A stretch of DNA of 64,000 bases, from positions 992,001-1,056,000 of the forward strand of contig NZ_JAJVDH010000003.1 of NCBI RefSeq assembly GCF_022758145.1, read 5' to 3'. Position numbers and translations under genes: made by a program. Source of the stretch: Pontibacter vulgaris. GTDB taxonomy: Bacteria > Bacteroidota > Bacteroidia > Cytophagales > Hymenobacteraceae. Shown here one piece after another: positions 7,180 to 16,914 of this stretch (its first letter is position 1; every line of letters starts with the position of its first letter). The notes under the pieces are model-generated. The model did not search any database and was not told where the DNA came from. It saw nothing but the letters and a program-made list of their open reading frames with translations.

Positions 7180-10134
7180 ATGCCCGTGAAAAAAGGATTA
7201 TCGTTGTTTTTGGTTGCGTTTGCTTTCACGTTCACGCAATGCAAAAACGAAGCATATCAGTCGCAGTCTGCAACAGACACCGCGGCCTCCTCTGTTCAGA
7301 AACAGAAGGAGTACAAGTATGAAACCGTGGCCGGCGACCCGCTCAATGCCCGCGTTTATACTTTAGACAATGGCCTGAAAGTATACCTGACGGATTACGA
7401 AGATGCCCCACGCATTCAGACATACATTGCCGTTCGCGCTGGCAGCAAAAACGACCCGGCCAATGCAACCGGCCTGGCGCATTACCTGGAGCACATGGTG
7501 TTTAAAGGCACTTCGGAGCTGGGTACGCAGGACTGGGCGAAAGAAAAAGTAGAGCTGGATAAAATAGAAGCACTTTACGAAAAGTACAGAGCTACGAAAG
7601 ACGATGCAGCCCGCAAGAAGATTTACCACCAGATTGACTCAGTTTCAGGTGTAGCTGCCAAATTTGCCGTTGCCAATGAGTATGACAAGATTCTGGGAGC
7701 CATCGGTGCTAAAGGAACCAACGCCTATACCTGGGTAGACCAGACAGTATATGTAAACGATATCCCTACTAACCAACTGGAACGATGGGTAGCCCTGGAA
7801 GCTGACCGTTTCCGTGATATGGTGCCGCGTATTTTCCATACCGAGCTGGAAGCAGTTTACGAAGAGAAGAACCGTACTTTAGACAGCGACGGCCGCAAAG
7901 TAGCCGAAGTTATCAATACAGCCCTGTTCCCGACGCACCAGTACGGTACGCAAACCACTATCGGTACAATCGAGCACCTGAAGAACCCGTCTATCACGGA
8001 GATAAAAAAGTACTATAGCACCTATTACGTTCCGAACAACATGGCCATTGCCATGAGCGGTGATATCGATTTTGACCAGACCATCCGTTTGATAGACGCT
8101 GAGTTTGGCAAGTTAGAGAAGAAGCCATTACCTGAGTTTAAAGTAGCGCAGGAGCAGCCAATTCAGAAGCCAATCGTGAAAGAAGTACTGGGGCCAGATG
8201 CTGAGAACGTGTCTGTTTCGTATCGTTTCCCAGGCATCAACACACGCGATGCGCTGGTGCTGCAAATGATCAGCGGTATACTTTACAACGGCCAGGCTGG
8301 CTTAATAGACCTTAATCTTAACCAGCAGCAGAAGGTATTGCAGGCCTATGCTTACGATACACAAATGAAGGACTACTCTACGTTCAGGGTAGGTGGAGCG
8401 CCACGTCAGGGCCAGACATTAGACCAGGTAAAAGATATGGTGCTGGCACAAATTGAACTGGTAAAGCAGGGCAAGTTTGAAGATTGGGTGATTCCGGCCA
8501 TCGTAAACAACAACAAGATTGGTTTAATGGAATCTTACGAAGACAACAGCAACCGCGCCGATGCTTTCGTAAGTGCCTTTATCTACGGCATGGACTGGAA
8601 AGACTATGTAAACCGCCCGAATGAATTTGCCAAGATAACGAAGCAGGAAGTAGTGGATGTTGCCAATAAGTACCTGAACAACAACTACGTACTGGTATAC
8701 AAGCGCACCGGCAAAGACCCGAACGCACAAAAAGTGGAGAAACCAGCCATCACGCCAGTTGCTGTTAACCGCGATGTGCAGTCGGCTTACTACAAGGCGT
8801 TTATGGCCAAAGAAGCTCCTGCCCTGCAGCCGGTATTCGTAAACTATAAAGAAGACATTAAGGAATCGAAGCTGAAGAATAACATTCCGCTGCTTTATAC
8901 TAAGAACAGCGAAAATGGCCTTTTCCAGCTATACTACATCCTGGACATGGGCACCAACAACGACCCTAAACTGGGTATGGCTGTTAATTACCTGAAGTAC
9001 CTGGGCAACGACAAGTATACCGCGGAAGAGCTGAAGAAAGAATTCTACAAGCTGGGCACTTCGTTCAACGTTTTCTCTTCCGGCGATCAGGTGTATGTAA
9101 GCCTGACCGGTTTGGATGAGAACTTCGAGAAAGGTCTTGCTCTGTTCGAAAGCCTGTTGCAGAACCCTAAACCTGATCAGGAAGCCCTGAATAACATGGT
9201 AGCTGGTACTTTGAAAGCCCGCAGCGACGCCAAGAAAAACAAGAGCGTGATACTGAACCAGGCCATGGTAAACTACGCCAAGTATGGGGCTAAAAATCCG
9301 TTCACAACGATACTGTCAGAGAAACAACTGAAGGCAGTGAAGCCGCAGGAATTGGTAAACATTATTAAGAGCATACCAACATACGAACACCGCGTGTTAT
9401 ACTATGGTCCACGTGAAACTGATAAACTGGTAGCTTCCCTGAATGCCGGACACAACGTGCCTGCCAAACTGAAGCCAGTGCCTGCCGAGAAAGTATATGC
9501 TGAGCTGGATATTAAAACACCAACTGTATACTGGGCTGATTATGACATGGTACAGGCAGAACTGTTATTCCTGAGCAAGTCTGTGCCTTACAGCGCGGAT
9601 ATTGTACCTGTAGTAAGAATGTACAACGAGTATATGGGCGGCATTGTATTCCAGGAGCTGCGCGAGTCGAAGGCATTGGCTTATTCTACTTACTCGTTCT
9701 ACAGCCCTGCCAGCAAAAAGAACCGCTCTAACTACCTGCAGTCGTACATTGGGGCGCAGGCTGATAAGCTGCCAGAAGCTATGGTAGGTATGCAGGAATT
9801 ACTGAACAACATGCCACTGGCCGATGCTAACTTCGAGAACGCGAAAGCTTCCCTGAGAAACAGCATTTCATCAGAGCGTATCACCAAGTCGGCTATCCTG
9901 TTCGACTATGAGCGCGCCAAACGCCTGGGCATTGAGCACGACATCCGCGAAGATGTGTACAAAAGCGCCAATAGCATGACTTTCGACCAGATGAAGGAGT
10001 TCCAGCAGAAGTATATCAAATCCCAACCACAGGCTATACTTGTGATCGGTTCTAAAGACCGGTTGAATTTCAAGGAACTGGAGAAGTATGGCAAGGTGAA
10101 GCAGTTAAAGCTGGAAGAGATTTTTGGGTACTAG
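7180..10134 (+). CDS. M16 family zinc metallopeptidase, double-length, probable lipoprotein
   Basis: A pitrilysin/insulinase-type peptidase of 984 residues. The N-terminal half carries the inverted zinc motif H-Y-L-E-H (His101, Glu104, His105) and the downstream acidic region ELEAVYEEKNR that supplies the third ligand. The C-terminal half repeats the M16 fold without a zinc motif and ends in a segment containing GGIVFQELRESKALAYSTYS, which is typical of the inactive partner domain. The N-terminus is a signal sequence ending FTFTQC, with Cys21 as probable lipid anchor under the loose Bacteroidota lipobox, so it is likely periplasmic and membrane-anchored. It has its own promoter box after dnaX and a terminator behind it. 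Substrate unknown. Confidence 0.93.
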   Translation: MPVKKGLSLFLVAFAFTFTQCKNEAYQSQSATDTAASSVQKQKEYKYETVAGDPLNARVYTLDNGLKVYLTDYEDAPRIQTYIAVRAGSKNDPANATGLAHYLEHMVFKGTSELGTQDWAKEKVELDKIEALYEKYRATKDDAARKKIYHQIDSVSGVAAKFAVANEYDKILGAIGAKGTNAYTWVDQTVYVNDIPTNQLERWVALEADRFRDMVPRIFHTELEAVYEEKNRTLDSDGRKVAEVINTALFPTHQYGTQTTIGTIEHLKNPSITEIKKYYSTYYVPNNMAIAMSGDIDFDQTIRLIDAEFGKLEKKPLPEFKVAQEQPIQKPIVKEVLGPDAENVSVSYRFPGINTRDALVLQMISGILYNGQAGLIDLNLNQQQKVLQAYAYDTQMKDYSTFRVGGAPRQGQTLDQVKDMVLAQIELVKQGKFEDWVIPAIVNNNKIGLMESYEDNSNRADAFVSAFIYGMDWKDYVNRPNEFAKITKQEVVDVANKYLNNNYVLVYKRTGKDPNAQKVEKPAITPVAVNRDVQSAYYKAFMAKEAPALQPVFVNYKEDIKESKLKNNIPLLYTKNSENGLFQLYYILDMGTNNDPKLGMAVNYLKYLGNDKYTAEELKKEFYKLGTSFNVFSSGDQVYVSLTGLDENFEKGLALFESLLQNPKPDQEALNNMVAGTLKARSDAKKNKSVILNQAMVNYAKYGAKNPFTTILSEKQLKAVKPQELVNIIKSIPTYEHRVLYYGPRETDKLVASLNAGHNVPAKLKPVPAEKVYAELDIKTPTVYWADYDMVQAELLFLSKSVPYSADIVPVVRMYNEYMGGIVFQELRESKALAYSTYSFYSPASKKNRSNYLQSYIGAQADKLPEAMVGMQELLNNMPLADANFENAKASLRNSISSERITKSAILFDYERAKRLGIEHDIREDVYKSANSMTFDQMKEFQQKYIKSQPQAILVIGSKDRLNFKELEKYGKVKQLKLEEIFGY

Positions 10135-10162
10135 TTTAGACTTTAGACTGTAGACAAAAATA

Positions 10163-10195
10163 AAAGCGGCAGCCAAAGTATGGCTGCCGCTTTTT
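10163..10195 (+). terminator. Terminator of the M16 peptidase gene
   Basis: Perfect 13-bp arms AAAGCGGCAGCCA and TGGCTGCCGCTTT with a 5-base loop are followed by a T run. Confidence 0.9.
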
Positions 10196-10212
10196 GTTTT
10201 ACTACTGCTAGT

Positions 10213-10282
10213 GCGAGCTTGCAGCTCGTACTTTACTCATTCTAGCTGTATGGCAAGGAAAAGGCACGAGCTGCAAGCTCGC
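10213..10282. repeat. REP-like inverted repeat with self-palindromic arms
   Basis: A 17-bp arm GCGAGCTTGCAGCTCGT (10213-10229) is exactly complementary to ACGAGCTGCAAGCTCGC (10266-10282). Each arm is itself almost a palindrome. The outer flanks (CTGCT/AGCAG) extend the pairing. It lies between two genuine terminators and is not needed for either, which fits a dispersed REP-type element. Confidence 0.6.
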
Positions 10283-10340
10283 GCCAGCAGGGCAAAAAAC
10301 TATAGTTGGAAGTATAGATGCTTTTAATTAATTAAAAACA

Positions 10341-10375
10341 AAAAAGGCTGCCCGATCTCTCGGGCAGCCTTTTTT
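10341..10375 (-). terminator. Terminator of icd (bidirectional)
   Basis: The arms AAAAAGGCTGCCCGA (10341-10355) and TCGGGCAGCCTTTTT pair perfectly around a 4-base loop, with A and T runs on both sides. It lies 18 bases past the icd stop. Confidence 0.9.
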
Positions 10376-10392
10376 ATACTTTACACTTCTGA

Positions 10393-12981
<2,589 letters not shown>

Positions 12982-13605
12982 TTATTGATTTTGCAGCAGG
13001 TCAATCACTTCTTCATCACTGACCTGGTAAAATTCCTGGTAAAACTGGCCTACGGCATAAAAATCTGGTGGGGCGAGCAGGCAAATCATATCATCAACCA
13101 TAGCACCAATATGCTCCACTGCCGATGGCGGGGCAACCGGCACAGCTACTACTATCTTCTTGGGCTGTTGTTTTTTTACAAGATTAATGGTGGCGATCAG
13201 CGTATTTCCTGTGGCAATGCCGTCATCCACAAGTATAACTATGCGGTCTTTCAGAGGCTGCGGTGCGCGGTTGCCCATAAAGAGCTTATACTTTTCGCGG
13301 AGCAATTTACGGATGCGCTCTGTTTCGGCCTGAATATACGCTTGCGGTACATTTATTTGCTCATTGATCTGCATGCTATCCAGGCTAACCGAACCAATGG
13401 CAAACTCGGGATTGGAAGGATGGCCTATCTTTTTTGAAAGTATAACCTCTAAAGGCATTCCCAAACTTTTAGCGATGATTGCACCTATCGGAACTCCGCC
13501 ACGCGGTATGGCTAACACAACGCCATCCTGACCTTTATACTTTTCCAGCCTGTTGGCCAGCAGCAGGGCGCCTTCCTCGCGGTTACGAATCATGTGCATA
13601 CACAA
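12982..13605 (-). CDS. Phosphoribosyltransferase-family protein
   Basis: A 207-residue type I phosphoribosyltransferase-fold protein. The PRPP-binding loop is VILVDDGIATGNTL, and AIPRGGVPIGAIIAKSLGMPLEVILSKKIGHP is typical of the orphan group often annotated only as phosphoribosyltransferase. There are several N-terminal Met choices (1, 3, 5). It lies 58 bp downstream of, and on the same strand as, a dienelactone-hydrolase-like gene. In other bacteria I recall these two domains as one fused protein, so they probably act together. The substrate is unknown; a standard nucleotide-salvage role is not supported by a recognisable base-specificity motif. Confidence 0.85.
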   Translation of the reverse strand: MCMHMIRNREEGALLLANRLEKYKGQDGVVLAIPRGGVPIGAIIAKSLGMPLEVILSKKIGHPSNPEFAIGSVSLDSMQINEQINVPQAYIQAETERIRKLLREKYKLFMGNRAPQPLKDRIVILVDDGIATGNTLIATINLVKKQQPKKIVVAVPVAPPSAVEHIGAMVDDMICLLAPPDFYAVGQFYQEFYQVSDEEVIDLLQNQ

Positions 13606-13663
13606 GCGTTAAGATTCAGAAGATAAATAAACTGTAGTTACCTTGTAGCAAATCAAACCATAG

Positions 13664-14308
13664 TTAAAGGTATTTTTTAAACCAATCGGTGGCTAACTCA
13701 GCTACTTTTTCCAGGGTGCCGGGCTCTTCGAAGAGGTGGGTTGCACCAGGCACAATTTCCATTTCCTTTTCACATTCCATCCTGTCATAGGCTTGTTGGT
13801 TCATCCCGATAACCGGTTCGTCGTTGCCGCCAACTATAAGCAAAGTTGGCGCCTTTACCTGGGGCAGTACTTCATCTGCCAGGTCAGGTCTTCCGCCACG
13901 GCTTACTACAGCTTTTATAATATCATCGCCAAGTGCAGCCGCAGCCCCCAATGCAGACGCCGCTCCTGTACTGGCCCCAAAAAAGCCAATGTTCAGCTCA
14001 TTTATCAGCAGGTTTTCCTGTATCCAGTAAGCGGTATCTACCAGGCGTTGGGTAATCAGCGGTATATCAAAACGTTTTGCCGGGTCCTGGTCTTCTTCAG
14101 GCGTAAGCAGGTCGAAAAGCAAGGTGGCAAAACCAGCCTGTTGCAGGTGTTCGGCCACAAACCGGTTGCGTTTACTTAGCCGGCTGCTGCCACTGCCATG
14201 CGAGAAAACCACCAACCCTTTCGCACCTTCCGGCACAATCAGATCTCCGGTTAGCGCGACATTATGTATATTAATTTGTACCGTATCGTTAAAAGTATAG
14301 TTTGCCAT
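13664..14308 (-). CDS. Alpha/beta hydrolase, dienelactone hydrolase-like
   Basis: A 214-residue cytoplasmic alpha/beta hydrolase. The oxyanion-hole region is VVFSHGSGSSRLS, the nucleophile elbow is FGASTGAAS (serine in G-A-S-T-G), an acid lies in LIVGGNDEPV, and the catalytic histidine is in VPGATHLFEEPG. It is first in a likely two-gene operon with the phosphoribosyltransferase gene. The compact size and GATHLFEEPGTLE ending match the hydrolase half of the fusion proteins in which these two domains occur together. Substrate unknown. Confidence 0.85.
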   Translation of the reverse strand: MANYTFNDTVQINIHNVALTGDLIVPEGAKGLVVFSHGSGSSRLSKRNRFVAEHLQQAGFATLLFDLLTPEEDQDPAKRFDIPLITQRLVDTAYWIQENLLINELNIGFFGASTGAASALGAAAALGDDIIKAVVSRGGRPDLADEVLPQVKAPTLLIVGGNDEPVIGMNQQAYDRMECEKEMEIVPGATHLFEEPGTLEKVAELATDWFKKYL

Positions 14309-14439
14309 AGTTTTATAGTTTAAGTGTGCAGTCTGGTTACAAAAGGCCTATCTATTTTGTACGCCCCCGCTATGGCAGAGTTAATGCGTTCACGACTCTA
14401 ATTCAGCGCTTTACGTACTCCTGATAAAGTTTAATAACT

Positions 14440-15111
14440 ATGCAAAAACTTTGGTGGTGCAGTGTGCTCTGGCTAACTATAACAAGCTGTAACACAGACA
14501 CTAAAATTACAGATAAAACTCAGCCTGATAAAAGTACAGACTCGCTGGAGGCAGTGCAGGAAGAACCCTTGCGCCAGAAATCTGCGACTCCCGATACTCT
14601 GGCTTTTGTTATTAGTTTCAAACAGTTCTTTACGGCCTTACAAGCTGCTGATACTGCAACTATAAACCAATTCATTCATCCGAAGTATGGCTTGTGGGTA
14701 ATTGAACAACCGGGCGCTTTACCAAAGATGACGCACGTTACCAGCATCACTGATTTTAAACGCGAGTACCAGGACCGCTCTTTTTTTACAGTGCGTGAAG
14801 AGGTAAAAGCCTGTGATCTGAAGGAGGAAGTATGGCCAACCTTCGACTGCGCTGATATGGATTACGACAAGAAAACGTCGGGCTTTTCGAAAGATGGCTG
14901 TTTTGTATCCGGCCCCGGCAAATTCCCAAAAACCGGCTACTGGGATTACGCCAGCCTTTCAGAAGCTGAAATTGAAAGTATAAAATCTACCTTACCACTT
15001 GTGCAGAAATCTGTATTGCACACCGCTACTTCATTCGAGTTTCATTTCGGATATATAGATGGCCACTGGCGCCTGCTGTTCACAAAACTCATTTACCCCT
15101 GCAGCGCTTAG
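14440..15111 (+). CDS. Hypothetical lipoprotein
   Basis: Not recognised. The 223-residue protein begins with a short signal peptide ending LTITSC, making Cys17 the probable lipidated residue, followed by an Asp/Lys/Thr-rich tether. The remaining 150 or so residues look like a compact globular domain (FVISFKQFFTALQAADTATINQFIHPKYGLWVIEQPG) that resembles an NTF2-like or DUF4348-type fold by its helix start, but I cannot assign it. It contains scattered cysteines (CDLKEEVWPTFDCADMDY). It lies divergently from the hydrolase/phosphoribosyltransferase pair. Confidence 0.75.
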   Translation: MQKLWWCSVLWLTITSCNTDTKITDKTQPDKSTDSLEAVQEEPLRQKSATPDTLAFVISFKQFFTALQAADTATINQFIHPKYGLWVIEQPGALPKMTHVTSITDFKREYQDRSFFTVREEVKACDLKEEVWPTFDCADMDYDKKTSGFSKDGCFVSGPGKFPKTGYWDYASLSEAEIESIKSTLPLVQKSVLHTATSFEFHFGYIDGHWRLLFTKLIYPCSA

Positions 15112-15120
15112 GTTAATTTT

Positions 15121-15202
15121 GAATAACTGAATTTCGAATGATTGAATGCAAACTGCGTATGATGTGAAACTGAAGAAAGGTTTATCCAAAATTCAGTTAT
15201 TC
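15121..15202. repeat. Inverted repeat between lipoprotein gene and nfi
   Basis: GAATAACTGAATTT (15121-15134) is exactly complementary to AAATTCAGTTATTC (15189-15202), with further GAATGATTGAATG/CACTCATTC similarity inside the loop. There is no T run; it may be a REP-type element or a weak hairpin. Confidence 0.45.
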
Positions 15203-15221
15203 ACTCATTCAAAATTATACT

Positions 15222-15908
15222 ATGGCTTACTACCGACGATTTGATTATCCTGCGCCAGACCCGGCTATACTTGCCCGACTTACCGAACAGCAGCGCGAGA
15301 TGCAGGAACGTATCATCATCCAGAAGCCCGACTTTGACCTGAAACTGATTGCCGGCTGTGATTCCTCTTTTATTGGCGAAGACCAGATACTTTCGGCTTT
15401 TATACTTCTCTCCTACCCAAACCTTGAAGTGCTGGAAAAAGTATGGCATGTCGGTTCAGTGGAGTTACCATACATTCCCGGTTTCCTGGCCTTCCGCGAA
15501 GCACCCAACCTGCTAAAAGCCTACGAGAAACTGCAACAGAAACCAGACCTGATCATGGTTGATGGCCATGGCATTTCGCACCCGCGCCGGTTAGGCATAG
15601 CCACACATTTGGGTCTTCACCTGAACAAACCCACCATGGGCGTAGCTAAAAAAGTGCTGGTAGGTAAGTATAAAGAACCTGCTGTTACCAAAGGCTCTGT
15701 TTCCCCATTAATTTATAAAGACGAAATCATCGCCAACGTGCTCCGAACCAAAGATAATGTAAAGCCCGTGTTCGTTTCCCCCGGCCACCTCATGGACCTG
15801 GAATCTGCCACAAGTATAGCCATGGCCTGCACCACCAAGTATAAACTTCCCGAACCCACAAGATTAGCAGACCATTATGCAGCGGTGTTTAAGAGTGAGG
15901 TGAAGTAG
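15222..15908 (+). CDS. nfi: Endonuclease V (deoxyinosine 3' endonuclease)
   Basis: Cuts DNA next to deoxyinosine and other deaminated bases to start repair. The 228-residue length fits the family. Diagnostic motifs are GCDSSF (first metal-binding Asp), LPYIPGFLAFREAP (Tyr and Glu of the active site), VDGHGISHPRRLGIATHLG (second Asp, base-pocket residues) and GVAKKVLVGKY. The stop codon's last base is also the first base of the inverted repeat bordering the RAYT element, so the element abuts this gene directly without disrupting it. No terminator precedes the element, whose hairpin may serve as one. Confidence 0.95.
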   Translation: MAYYRRFDYPAPDPAILARLTEQQREMQERIIIQKPDFDLKLIAGCDSSFIGEDQILSAFILLSYPNLEVLEKVWHVGSVELPYIPGFLAFREAPNLLKAYEKLQQKPDLIMVDGHGISHPRRLGIATHLGLHLNKPTMGVAKKVLVGKYKEPAVTKGSVSPLIYKDEIIANVLRTKDNVKPVFVSPGHLMDLESATSIAMACTTKYKLPEPTRLADHYAAVFKSEVK

Positions 15909-16010
15909 CGATGACCTCACAGCGTCTTGCAGACCTGTGAGTGTCTTGTCCGTTACGAAACAGGCTACTTGCTCAGACACTCACAGGTTTGTAAACACTG
16001 TGAGGTCGTT
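15908..16010. repeat. Left REP-like inverted repeat of the RAYT element
   Basis: A 103-bp element. The first 85 bases (15908-15992) are identical, in inverted orientation, to the right copy. Internally it folds on itself: GACCTCACAG pairs with CTGTGAGGTC, and ACCTGTGAGTGTCT with AGACACTCACAGGT, around a loop of about 28 bases. That is a long imperfect hairpin. Confidence 0.9.
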
Positions 16011-16037
16011 TGAGCAACTGTTTCCGTATAGGCAAAC

Positions 16038-16652
16038 ATGCAGCAAACAGTATTTTTAGAGCCGGATAAATTTTACCACGTTTACACACGGGGCAATAAC
16101 AAAGAGAGTATATTTAAAGACGAGGCAAATTATTTCCATTTTCTACAGCTTTTCCGAAAGTACATTTCTCCTTATGCCAACACTTATGCTTACTGCTTAC
16201 TCCCAAATCATATTCATTTTCTAATTCAGGTTAAGCCTGAGGCACAAATAGATTTGCAGAAAGAAGACACAACTCAAATTATAAGGAATAAGCTACAACG
16301 CCAATTCTCACATTTATTTAATGCTTACACCAAAGCAATCAATAAAAGGTATAACCGAACAGGTAGCTTGTTTCAGGAACGTTTTAGACGTAAAGAAATA
16401 ACTTCAGAACTATACTTTACAAGGTTGATCTATTATATCCACTTTAATCCCCAGCACCACGGTTTGATTGATAACTTTAGCGACTGGCCATATTCATCTT
16501 ATCACAGTATTTTATCAAAAAGCAAAACATTGCTACACCGCGATGATGTGCTAAAATGGTTCAGCAGTAGAGACTGGTATAGAAAGTTTCACGAAGAAAA
16601 TGCAGCAGATTTCAGTAGTATAGCTCCACTAATAGAAGAAGATGATTTATAG
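16038..16652 (+). CDS. REP-associated tyrosine transposase (Y1/HUH family)
   Basis: A 204-residue single-strand DNA transposase of the IS200-like Y1 superfamily. The start YHVYTRGNNKESIF, the metal-binding HUH motif H58-x-H60 in CLLPNHIHFLIQ, and AYTKAINKRYNRTGSLFQERFRRK (candidate catalytic Tyr97) are all typical of RAYT proteins. Members nick and rejoin single-stranded DNA at REP palindromes. The gene is visibly more A+T-rich than its neighbours and contains only one TATACTT heptamer, which suggests it arrived by transfer. The frame is intact with no internal stops, so it may be active. It is flanked on both sides by the hairpin repeats. Confidence 0.92.
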   Translation: MQQTVFLEPDKFYHVYTRGNNKESIFKDEANYFHFLQLFRKYISPYANTYAYCLLPNHIHFLIQVKPEAQIDLQKEDTTQIIRNKLQRQFSHLFNAYTKAINKRYNRTGSLFQERFRRKEITSELYFTRLIYYIHFNPQHHGLIDNFSDWPYSSYHSILSKSKTLLHRDDVLKWFSSRDWYRKFHEENAADFSSIAPLIEEDDL

Positions 16653-16663
16653 TACTAGCTCCC

Positions 16664-16766
16664 AAGACCTCACAGTATTTAACAAACCTGTGAGTGTCTG
16701 AGCAAGTAGCCTGTTTCGTAACGGACAAGACACTCACAGGTCTGCAAGACGCTGTGAGGTCATCGC
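16664..16766. repeat. Right REP-like inverted repeat of the RAYT element
   Basis: The reverse complement of the left copy. Starting from its outer end (16766) the first 85 bases are identical, and the inner 18 bases differ at several positions. It forms the same hairpin. Confidence 0.9.
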
Positions 16767-16914
16767 AAACTTTCAGACAATTTGGCCGATTATCTATAAA
16801 AATCCTAATTAAAGCCTGCCATAATTACATAAAAATCACCATAAAACACCAATGGTTTACCCTTTGCTGTAGGTCTCGTAGAATTTAAAACTATAGGAAA
16901 ACAGGCGAAGCGAT

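Larger units (their letters stand above)
15908..16766. mobile_element. RAYT element: transposase gene between two inverted hairpin repeats
   Basis: A Y1-type transposase gene (16038-16652) lies between two oppositely oriented copies of the same roughly 103-bp hairpin element. This is the arrangement known for REP-associated tyrosine transposases, which act on flanking palindromes. The element sits between nfi and clpB. Boundaries are taken from the repeats; I see no clear target-site duplication. Confidence 0.8.

Noticed and set aside
16694..16888. A 64-codon frame over the right RAYT repeat
   Set aside because: It is made mostly of the hairpin repeat sequence and intergenic DNA and has no protein-like pattern.
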